From positions 1 to 8,774 of the forward strand of contig NZ_JAIOSW010000381.1 of NCBI RefSeq assembly GCF_021107415.1: 8,774 nucleotides of DNA, read 5' to 3'. Origin of the DNA: Desulfobacula sp. (lineage in GTDB: Bacteria; Desulfobacterota; Desulfobacteria; Desulfobacterales; Desulfobacteraceae). A program made the translations under genes and the position numbers. Positions 1-5,456 of the stretch are shown one piece after another; positions within the stretch are counted from its first letter, which is position 1, and each line of letters opens with the position of its first letter. The notes beneath the pieces were generated by a model. The model made no database searches, was not told where the DNA came from, and was given only the letters and a program-made list of their open reading frames with translations.

Positions 1-1
1 T

Positions 2-211
2 GAGTTTCCTATTTATCACCGCAGTTCGTTACTTAAGAAAAGTATAAAGAAATCAAAAATAGGCGAATCTACAGGAGCAAATATAGTTGGAATATGGAAA
101 GGTGGTACTTTATCCTTAAACCCGGGATCTGACGAAATAATTAAGAGGAACTCATGCTCGGTTAAAAGATGTGATTTTCCAATTGTGATCTATTGTAAAA
201 ACACCATCTGA
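2..211 (+). pseudogene. C-terminal TrkA-C domain fragment, 3' end disrupted
   Basis: An open frame enters from the left edge and reads to a TGA at 209-211. Its first ~50 residues look like a TrkA-C (RCK_C) domain: KSKIGESTGANIVGIW, then a glycine turn, then LSLNPGSDEIIKRNS. In the family this ligand-binding domain sits at the C-terminus of potassium uptake or channel subunits and related transporters. The domain normally ends with a strand like 'D-x-LLVLG' plus a short helix. Here, after residue S at 152-154, the frame turns into unrelated sequence rich in Cys and Lys. The other two frames carry short plausible pieces (LMLG at 151-162; RLKDVIFQL before a stop at 186-188), so a frameshift is an alternative to a deletion. 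The upstream part of the gene lies outside the window. The domain call is fairly confident; the pseudogene call is inference. Confidence 0.6.
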
Positions 212-277
212 TATACTTTCAAGAATGACCTTTGTGGTATCCTCAGTAAGTGGACCATGTATTTTTTTATTTACCAT
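152..277 (-). pseudogene. N-terminal PAS-domain fragment of a regulator, truncated
   Basis: A 41-codon minus-strand frame starts at ATG 277-275 and stops at TGA 154-152. It contains VILESISDGVFTIDHNWKI followed by TSFNRA, which is the classic start of a PAS sensor domain as found at the N-terminus of sigma-54-dependent activators and sensor kinases. In such proteins the NRA is normally followed by A-E-x-I-T-G and several hundred more residues. Here the frame ends at once, and the DNA beyond it is the opposite-strand TrkA-C fragment. No clear Shine-Dalgarno precedes the ATG, only an A-run, and an in-frame stop lies just upstream, so this start or none is used. It is most likely a dead remnant of a regulator gene. 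Which class of PAS protein it came from cannot be decided. Confidence 0.6.
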
Positions 278-364
278 TTTTTTTAAGCCATTAGTTTTTA
301 ATCATAATTTATCACTATGTTAAACCAAATGGTTGCATTATTGCAATGATAAATTGATAAATTG
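278..364. other. AT-rich intergenic DNA with short repeats, no gene seen
   Basis: This stretch follows the stop codon of the small iron-sulfur gene. It holds a tandem 8-bp repeat GATAAATT (348-355 and 356-363) and two mutually exclusive weak inverted repeats: AACCA/TGGTT (323-327, 330-334) and TTGCA/TGCAA (333-337, 342-346). None is followed by a convincing T-run on the minus strand, so no clear terminator for the molybdoenzyme operon could be identified. Confidence 0.5.
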
Positions 365-700
365 TTATCCTTTGGTCCAGAGAATGGCTTTTCTTTTTTT
401 CGGGATTATTTTTTGTAAATCTTTGATTTTGCCAAATGTCAGGCAATTTGCCATGCAGTGTTTTACGCAGGCAGGTGCAAGTCCCTGTTTTACACGACCG
501 GCACAAAAGACACAGGCCCTGGTAAAGGTGGGGATATTGGTAATAAGCAATTTGTCGTTGGGAAGGGTATGGATGAATTCCAATACTTCAACACCTCCCA
601 CTTTTCCGGCAGGGCGGGTGTATTCCTGTTTACAGGCCACTTCGCAGGTCTTACAGCCGGTACAATATTCATAATCAATGAGCATTCCATATTCTGACAT
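365..700 (-). CDS. Two-cluster [4Fe-4S] electron-transfer subunit of the molybdoenzyme
   Basis: A 111-residue ferredoxin-like protein that probably passes electrons to or from the molybdoenzyme encoded just upstream. The first cysteine group is C13-x2-C16-x2-C19-x3-C23, within YCTGCKTCEVAC. The second is C63-x2-C66-x11-C78-x3-C82, within a DmsB-like stretch (RACVFCAGRVKQGLAPAC). These eight cysteines fit two [4Fe-4S] clusters; a ninth, C86, follows. DmsB/NrfC-type subunits usually have about 200 residues and four clusters, so this is a compact half-size form. There is no signal peptide or membrane segment, hence it is cytoplasmic. The start at 700 lies 5 nt after the stop of the large subunit, with AAAGGA overlapping that stop as ribosome site, implying coupled translation. 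No membrane-anchor gene follows in the window. The fold is well supported; the physiological partner beyond the large subunit is unknown. Confidence 0.88.
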   Translation of the reverse strand: MSEYGMLIDYEYCTGCKTCEVACKQEYTRPAGKVGGVEVLEFIHTLPNDKLLITNIPTFTRACVFCAGRVKQGLAPACVKHCMANCLTFGKIKDLQKIIPKKRKAILWTKG

Positions 701-705
701 CTCTT

Positions 706-3141
706 TTATCCTTTCACCTTATATACTTTGCACAGCATGCTTTTTATGGGAGCGCCCAATCCTGCTTTCCCTTCATGGCCCATGGGAATAAGCTGGTTGA
801 CATTGACATCCCAGACACCGAACAGTTCCGGTTCTTTGCCTTGTTTTTCAGGGAACCACCATCCGTGCTCAGCCATGACAATATCCGGATGAATAATCGG
901 AGTGACAAGCGCTTTTACCGTGATCTTCCCCAGCCAGTTTTCCACACAAACTTTTTCTCCATGGGCTATGCCGTATTTTTTGGCTGTATCCGGATGGATT
1001 TCCAGGACCGGATCTGTCTGCTGTTCGCGAAGCCACGGGATCTGCCGGTGTTCCGAGTGAAAAAACGGCCCCATTCTTCGTCCCGTGCTGAGGATGAGCG
1101 GATACTCCTTGAACAGATCCGGTGTACTGACCGGGCTGTAAGGCGGTTCTTCATGATAGGGCAGGGGCTCAAGTTCCCATTTTTCAAGCCAGGAGGAATA
1201 AAGCTCAATTTTTCCCGACGGTGTCCTGAATCCCGGTTTTTTGTCTTCCCTGAGCAGGCCTTTTTCATACCTGAAATAGGGTTTGCTGGGGTGGCCCTTT
1301 GGAGGGATCATCCAGGTCTTGTCACAAAGATCTTTATAGGTCATGCCGGCGGATTTTAGAAGAGTGTCAAACAGCTGAGGGACATTGTCATAGGGAAAGT
1401 CTTTCATGAATCGTTTGCAAAGCTCAAGGTTGATCTCAATATCAGATTTGCAGTCTTCCACCTCCACCACTTTTTTGATGGCCTGCAACGGCACCCACCA
1501 GGCCTTTAACGAGTCTTTTTCAAGGAAGGTAGCCGCCGGCAGAATCACATCACAGAGCATGGCGGTGGGTGTCATGAAAAGATCCACACAAACGGTAAAA
1601 TCAAGTTTTTTAATGGCCTTATGCCATTTTTGGGGCTCCATGCCCGTGCAGGCAATGGGATTGGCTGTCTGTATCCACATACCTTTAATTTCATAGGGGT
1701 CGTCTGAAAAAATTTGTTCCAGAACTTTATCCGGCTGTGCCCATGCCCTGAAATCCTTAATCGCACCATAATCATGCATTCCAATGCGTTTTTCGACCAC
1801 ATCAGGGGGAAGACTTAAAATGCTGCCGCCCGTGTGATAGGGATAGGTTACGACATCATAGGCATACCGGGCAATGGCATTGCCGCCGGGGTTATCAAGA
1901 TTGCCGGTCAGGCACCAGAGATGGTTGATGGCCTGGGATGTCGGAACCGTTGATGGAATCGTATCAATGGGAAGTCCCCAGTGAAGCGCAGAGGGTTTGC
2001 TTTTTGCATACATCCGGGCAGCCTTTCTGATTTTATCTGCGGGTACCCAGGTGATTTTTGATACTTTTTCAGGCGTATACTGCTCAGCATTTTCTTTATA
2101 CAAGGACCAGACCGTCTTTGCCCTTGCCTTTTCACCATTGGCAAGTGTAATATCAAATTCTCCCTCCATTGAAGGCGTTATATCATTCTTTTGATAGGTC
2201 TGTTTTTCAGTATCCCATACCACCCAGCTGTCTGAAGCAGGGTCGTGGGAAATGAAATTAATATCTGATCCGTTTTCTTTAAGATCACTTTCTCTTAACA
2301 GAGCAGGGGAATCCTGATTGGTTCTCACAAGAAACGGGGAGTTGGTCCATTTTTCAATAAATTTCATGTTGATAAGATCTTCTTTGATCATGACATGGAT
2401 AAATCCAAGGGCAAGAGCGGCATCTGTCCCCGGCCTTAACTGGAGCCAGAGTTTTGCCCGGGATGCAATCCAGGTGCACCTGGGATCAATGACCAGAAAC
2501 TGAGTACCCCTTTTCATCAAATCCACATACCAGTGGCCGAAAAAGCCGTCCGGGCAGGTGGCAGGTAGATTCTGGCCCCAGATGGTGGCAGTTTCAGGAA
2601 TTTCATATTCAGGGTCATCATATCTTTTTTCATGCCACTGGGATGCATCCACAACGGCAAAATCCCCCTGGGTAATGGACATCATCATCAGGCGCGGTGT
2701 ATAACAGGAAATGCCGGAAAGGCCGAACATCCAGTTGGGGCTTCCATAAGCATAGGCCAGCATGGATATCCATCCGCCAATATCCCGGCCGGTTCCCTGG
2801 TGGAAGATGAAAGATTCCGGTCCATGGTCATCCCTTATCTTTTTCATCTTCTGCTCTATCAGGTCAAAGGCTTCATCCCAGGAAATTTTTTCAAATTTGC
2901 CTTGCCCGCGTTCTCCAACGCGTTTTAACGGCTTTCTAAGTCTGTCCTTATGGTACATGTACTGTGTCATGGAAAGGCACCGTGAACACAACCTTCCCTG
3001 GTTCCAGGGATGATCCGGGTCACCTTCCACCTTGATGACTTTATTGTCCTTTACATGAACCAGTATGCCGCAGCCGCCATGACATCCCGGCCCCGGCGAC
3101 CAGGTCGTGGTTTTAATTATTTTTACCCCATCATCTTTCAT
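706..3141 (-). CDS. Molybdopterin oxidoreductase, DMSO reductase superfamily, catalytic subunit
   Basis: An 811-residue bis-MGD molybdenum (or tungsten) enzyme, substrate unknown. The N-terminus has the iron-sulfur segment SPGPGCHGGCG (C20, C24) and GRLCSRC (C52, C55), with VIKVEGDPDHPWNQG between them. The MopB core follows (KISWDEAFDLIEQK near 85, FIFHQGTGRDIGGW near 111, VIDPR near 217, LRPGTDAALALGF near 235, HLWCLTGNLDNPGGNA near 407). The dinucleotide-binding C-terminal domain spans about 680-805. C146 in SGISCYTPR is at the position where the protein ligand of Mo is expected, so a Cys-ligated metal as in acetylene hydratase or polysulfide reductase is likely. There is no twin-arginine signal; the enzyme should be cytoplasmic. 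AAAGGAG precedes the ATG by 7 nt. Homologues with a CHGGC motif are typically annotated only generically. Because relatives include hydratases, transhydroxylases and catechol dehydroxylases, a hydroxyl-transfer or reductive reaction on an organic substrate is possible, but this is inference. Confidence 0.93.
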   Translation of the reverse strand: MKDDGVKIIKTTTWSPGPGCHGGCGILVHVKDNKVIKVEGDPDHPWNQGRLCSRCLSMTQYMYHKDRLRKPLKRVGERGQGKFEKISWDEAFDLIEQKMKKIRDDHGPESFIFHQGTGRDIGGWISMLAYAYGSPNWMFGLSGISCYTPRLMMMSITQGDFAVVDASQWHEKRYDDPEYEIPETATIWGQNLPATCPDGFFGHWYVDLMKRGTQFLVIDPRCTWIASRAKLWLQLRPGTDAALALGFIHVMIKEDLINMKFIEKWTNSPFLVRTNQDSPALLRESDLKENGSDINFISHDPASDSWVVWDTEKQTYQKNDITPSMEGEFDITLANGEKARAKTVWSLYKENAEQYTPEKVSKITWVPADKIRKAARMYAKSKPSALHWGLPIDTIPSTVPTSQAINHLWCLTGNLDNPGGNAIARYAYDVVTYPYHTGGSILSLPPDVVEKRIGMHDYGAIKDFRAWAQPDKVLEQIFSDDPYEIKGMWIQTANPIACTGMEPQKWHKAIKKLDFTVCVDLFMTPTAMLCDVILPAATFLEKDSLKAWWVPLQAIKKVVEVEDCKSDIEINLELCKRFMKDFPYDNVPQLFDTLLKSAGMTYKDLCDKTWMIPPKGHPSKPYFRYEKGLLREDKKPGFRTPSGKIELYSSWLEKWELEPLPYHEEPPYSPVSTPDLFKEYPLILSTGRRMGPFFHSEHRQIPWLREQQTDPVLEIHPDTAKKYGIAHGEKVCVENWLGKITVKALVTPIIHPDIVMAEHGWWFPEKQGKEPELFGVWDVNVNQLIPMGHEGKAGLGAPIKSMLCKVYKVKG

Positions 3142-3159
3142 AATATTCTCCTTTAAAAA

Positions 3160-3945
3160 TCATGATAATTGCGCACCCGCCTGTTTGGAAATGGTCCGGG
3201 CGGTAGCTGCAATCATTTTCCCAAATGTTTTAAATTTATCCTCAGTAAACGTTCCCACAAGCACTATACCTGCTGTTACTTCATTGTTGTGATCAAAAAC
3301 AGGTGCACTGACAGCCTTAATTCCCGGTGTTACTTCGCCATTGTCAACAGCATATCCGTTTTCACGGCAGAACTTTAGTTCCTGTTGAAGCCTTTTTTTG
3401 TCCAAAGATTCAATATCCCCGTGAAAGAAGAGTTGATCTGAATTAATGATTTTTTTTTGTTCTTTTTCATTGAGGAATGCGAAAATAGCTTTCCCGTGGG
3501 ATCCATGGGTAATGTGCAGGGATTGATATTGTCTGACCGTAACAGAAAGCTTGTCGTTTCCATCATATTTCCCTGCAATATAAAATTGATCATTGCAGAT
3601 AATTCCCAGCAGCACACTTGTCTTGGTTTTATCTGCAAGTTTTTGGAGATGGTCTTTTGCAATGGCGTTGATATCAAGTTTTTCTCTTGCTTTTCGTGCC
3701 AGCGGCATGAGAGCCGGGCCCAGGGAATAGGTTTTTGTTTTGCTGTCTTTTGTAATTAGATCATACCGCATCAATGAATTTAATATGGAGAATCCCTTAC
3801 TTTTATGGATTCCGATTTCTTTGCAGATAGTTGTTAATCCCATATCATCGTCTTTACTTTTTCCAAGGCAGAGAAGCAGTTGTGCAGCCTGTTCCACCGC
3901 CGGAGAAGCCGGGTGGTAAATGGATTTTTTCTTTTCTGTGGTCAT
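3160..3945 (-). CDS. IclR-family transcriptional regulator
   Basis: A 261-residue regulator, first gene of the minus-strand operon. An N-terminal winged helix-turn-helix spans about 14-76 (LTTICKEIGIHKSKGFSILNS as helix-turn-helix, KDSKTKTYSLG as wing). The C-terminal IclR effector domain spans about 90-255, with the family signatures THGSHGKAIFAF near 146 and NGYAVDNGEVTPGIKAVSAP near 196. Family members bind small organic effectors, often aromatic or other carboxylic acids, and act as repressors or activators of neighbouring catabolic genes. The start at 3945 has AAGGA about 9 nt upstream. The gene stops 18 nt before the molybdoenzyme ATG, so it is cotranscribed with the genes it probably controls. 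A perfect palindrome 32 nt upstream of its start overlaps its own promoter, pointing to autorepression relieved by an effector. The effector itself cannot be predicted. Confidence 0.93.
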   Translation of the reverse strand: MTTEKKKSIYHPASPAVEQAAQLLLCLGKSKDDDMGLTTICKEIGIHKSKGFSILNSLMRYDLITKDSKTKTYSLGPALMPLARKAREKLDINAIAKDHLQKLADKTKTSVLLGIICNDQFYIAGKYDGNDKLSVTVRQYQSLHITHGSHGKAIFAFLNEKEQKKIINSDQLFFHGDIESLDKKRLQQELKFCRENGYAVDNGEVTPGIKAVSAPVFDHNNEVTAGIVLVGTFTEDKFKTFGKMIAATARTISKQAGAQLS

Positions 3946-3971
3946 AATATAGAGTCCTTATATTTTAAATA

Positions 3972-4001
3972 GTTCTATATACAGAACAAGGTTCTGTATA
4001 T
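3972..4001. promoter_or_regulatory. Probable IclR operator: palindrome plus a third half-site
   Basis: A perfect inverted repeat has arms ATATACAGAAC (3977-3987) and GTTCTGTATAT (3991-4001) with a 3-nt spacer. A further half-site, GTTCTATATA at 3972-3981, is a direct repeat of GTTCTGTATA (3991-4000) offset by 19 bp, and forms a shorter inverted repeat with the left arm. The site covers the edge of the -10 and the predicted start point of the IclR operon, which fits repression. Binding by the adjacent IclR protein is inferred from position and symmetry. Confidence 0.72.
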
Positions 4002-4028
4002 TAGAGCAAACAGAAAGTCACATGTCAA
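4000..4028 (-). promoter_or_regulatory. Sigma70-type promoter of the IclR-molybdoenzyme operon
   Basis: On the minus strand, TTGACA (4028-4023, a perfect -35) is followed after 17 nt by TCTAAT (4005-4000, five of six matches to the -10). Transcription would start near 3993, inside the palindrome, leaving a leader of about 47 nt before the IclR ATG. Confidence 0.72.
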
Positions 4029-4106
4029 GTTTTTTCAAAAAAGAAACCGAAAAGTTTACCATAAGTCAGACAGAAGCACTTTTGCTGCTTAGAGGGATTT
4101 CATTTA

Positions 4107-4135
4107 TTGACTTTAACAATGGGAGTAAATATGAT
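4107..4135 (+). promoter_or_regulatory. Sigma70-type promoter candidate for the metF-hdrA operon
   Basis: TTGACT (4107-4112) and TATGAT (4130-4135) are each five of six matches to consensus and are spaced by exactly 17 nt. The start point would be near 4142. That leaves an untranslated leader of about 360 nt before metF, holding the small ORF and hairpin described separately. No copy of the IclR palindrome is seen nearby, so the two operons may not share a regulator. Confidence 0.6.
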
Positions 4136-4177
4136 GCCGTATGTTTTATTTAAAATCTGTTATTGAAAGGAATTATT

Positions 4178-4252
4178 ATGAATAAAATTAATAAATTAAT
4201 TGTTGTTATGATTGTGTTTCGTTTGAAAGTGTGCCTGCTTTTTTTTGATTAA
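4178..4252 (+). CDS. Possible 24-residue hydrophobic leader peptide
   Basis: A 24-codon ORF begins with ATG at 4178 behind AAAGGA (spacing about 7 nt), roughly 36 nt downstream of the predicted transcription start. The peptide is basic at the start (MNKINK), then rich in Leu, Ile, Val and Phe (LIVVMIVF, later CLLFFD). Its TAA (4250-4252) touches the left arm of a terminator-like hairpin. It could be an attenuator leader peptide or a tiny membrane peptide. It could also be chance in AT-rich DNA: the only support is the ribosome site, its place after a promoter and its contact with the hairpin. No homologue is recognised. Confidence 0.35.
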   Translation: MNKINKLIVVMIVFRLKVCLLFFD

Positions 4253-4299
4253 AAGGTTAGAAGATTTTCAAAATTTTGATAAATTTCTAATCCTTTTTT
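4251..4299 (+). terminator. Terminator- or attenuator-like hairpin with T-run in the metF leader
   Basis: The left arm AAAAGGTTAGAA (4251-4262) pairs with TTCTAATCCTTTT (4285-4297) with one bulged T, and T residues continue to 4299. The loop holds the palindrome TCAAAATTTTGA (4268-4279), which can extend the fold. The stem has only three G-C pairs, so it is weak as an intrinsic terminator. It lies between the candidate promoter and metF, so it would act as an attenuator, or would end a short RNA of about 160 nt. Confidence 0.4.
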
Positions 4300-4316
4300 C
4301 GAAGAATTTCGAAGAA
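4297..4316. repeat. Tandem 10-bp direct repeat TTTCGAAGAA x2
   Basis: Two identical adjacent units occupy 4297-4306 and 4307-4316, each containing the palindrome TTCGAA. They begin within the T-run of the hairpin. They could be a protein-binding site or slippage-generated DNA; no known operator is recognised. Confidence 0.5.
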
Positions 4317-4445
4317 TTTTGTTCGTCATAAAGGATGGTAAAAGAATGCTGTTTGTATTAACCAATTGTTTTTAAAGATGAATCGTGTTCTCTCTGCCCC
4401 TGGTATGGTTTTTGCTGTTTAACAACATGGTTTTTAACGATAATT

Positions 4446-4479
4446 TAAGCTGCGGCTGGGTGGAAAGCCCCAAGGCTTA
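4446..4479 (+). promoter_or_regulatory. Small foldable leader element just upstream of metF
   Basis: TAAGC (4446-4450) can pair with GCTTA (4475-4479), enclosing GGCT (4454-4457) paired with AGCC (4466-4469). An alternative hairpin AAGCC/GGCTT (4465-4469, 4474-4478) excludes part of this. The element is the only GC-rich patch in the leader and ends about 11 nt before the metF ribosome site. It does not match a riboswitch class I recognise, and regulatory function is speculative. Confidence 0.22.
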
Positions 4480-4504
4480 TAGAAAATAAAAAGGATTAAC
4501 ACTA

Positions 4505-5377
4505 ATGACTCTTCAAACTAAACTTTCCAAAGGGGAGTTTGTCGTACTTGCCGAAATGAACACCCCAAAGGGCGTTGACATATCAGATCTCGTGACAAAT
4601 GTGAGACATCTTAAGTCCCGAATAGATGCTGTTGTGATTCCTGATATGGATAATGGCGTCATGCACATGAGTGCTTTGGCCGGTGGTGCAATCATCCGGC
4701 AGCAGGGACTTACGCCGATGATCCATATTTACGGGCGTGATCGAAACCGGATGGCCATACAGGGAGATATGCTGGCTGCCCATGTTCTTGGTATTCATAA
4801 TCTTTTGATTGTTCAGGGAGAGAATATCGCCCATGGTGACCATCAGAATGCGAAACTGGTTGATGATCTCAATGAGCTGGATTTGCTGGTTATGGTTCAT
4901 TCTCTTTTGAAAGGAACAGATCTTGCCGGTTTTGAATTAAAAGGAAAACCTGAATTTTTCACAGGATGCCAGGTTCAACCCATCCGGGATGACGATCATC
5001 TTGAAGAAGAACTTAAAACCGCTAAAGCAAAAGTAGATGCAGGTGCACAATATATAATGGTTCCACCTGTTTTTGATATCGCCTGCTACGCTCAAATCTT
5101 AAATAAATTCAAATCATTGAATGTCCCGGTGATTGCCACGGTTTTCATGTTGAAAAATGTGGGTATGGCCCGTTATATTTCCATTAATGATCCTGGCTCA
5201 AAACTGTCTGAGTCTTTGATCAGCCGGATCAGGAAAGCAAAAGACCGGGAAACGGAATGTATCCGTATTGCTGGAGAAATGATTAAAGAACTCAAAAGCG
5301 AGGTTGCCGGGGTAAAGATTTCTGCTTCGGGTTGGGAAGACCGTTTACCGGCAATCCTGGACTGTGCAGGGCTTTAA
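4505..5377 (+). CDS. metF: MetF-like methylenetetrahydrofolate reductase, divergent
   Basis: A 290-residue TIM-barrel protein of the methylene-THF reductase family, which interconverts 5,10-methylene-THF and 5-methyl-THF with FAD. Recognisable blocks are VVLAEMNTPKG (E17, aligned with the catalytic Glu28 of E. coli MetF), the NLLIVQGEN strand (residues 99-107), GDHQNAKLVDDL, FTGCQVQP and AGAQYIMVPPVFD (179-191). Two positions differ from E. coli: the RGD aspartate (Asp120) is E106, and the folate-contacting Gln183 position is P187. The length is normal for the family. The start at 4505 has AAGGA 9 nt upstream. It is the first full gene of the operon, 79 nt before hdrA, so the electron partner is more likely the Hdr/MvhD module than NAD(P)H directly, as proposed for the Moorella MetF complex. 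The C1 carrier is taken to be THF by family only; another pterin or a different reaction is possible. Confidence 0.82.
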   Translation: MTLQTKLSKGEFVVLAEMNTPKGVDISDLVTNVRHLKSRIDAVVIPDMDNGVMHMSALAGGAIIRQQGLTPMIHIYGRDRNRMAIQGDMLAAHVLGIHNLLIVQGENIAHGDHQNAKLVDDLNELDLLVMVHSLLKGTDLAGFELKGKPEFFTGCQVQPIRDDDHLEEELKTAKAKVDAGAQYIMVPPVFDIACYAQILNKFKSLNVPVIATVFMLKNVGMARYISINDPGSKLSESLISRIRKAKDRETECIRIAGEMIKELKSEVAGVKISASGWEDRLPAILDCAGL

Positions 5378-5456
5378 CATAAATCAATTCATTTTTATTA
5401 TCTGTGTGAACAAATATTACAGGTGATGGATACCCATAAATAAAAACAGGTTACAA

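Noticed and set aside
330..345. Sigma-54-like element TGG-N8-TTGCA on the + strand
   Set aside because: GG and GC are 10 nt apart as required, but the CAC part does not match and there is no + strand gene downstream of it; the bases are also explained by a small inverted repeat.
333..674. A 113-codon + strand ORF opposite the small iron-sulfur gene
   Set aside because: The minus-strand frame has the conserved cysteine pattern and operon spacing; the + frame has no features and is its shadow.
775..1359. A 194-codon + strand ORF antisense to the molybdoenzyme gene
   Set aside because: It lies wholly inside a well-supported gene on the other strand, has no ribosome site or recognisable domain, and is explained by the codon use of the real gene.
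4022..4153. A 43-codon + strand ORF in the intergenic region, starting at the -35 of the IclR promoter
   Set aside because: No Shine-Dalgarno, it overlaps both promoter candidates, and the product resembles nothing I recognise; chance is the simpler explanation.
4346..4420. Two very short + strand ORFs (9 and 14 codons) in the metF leader
   Set aside because: Too short, and apart from one AAAGGA at a loose distance they have no support.
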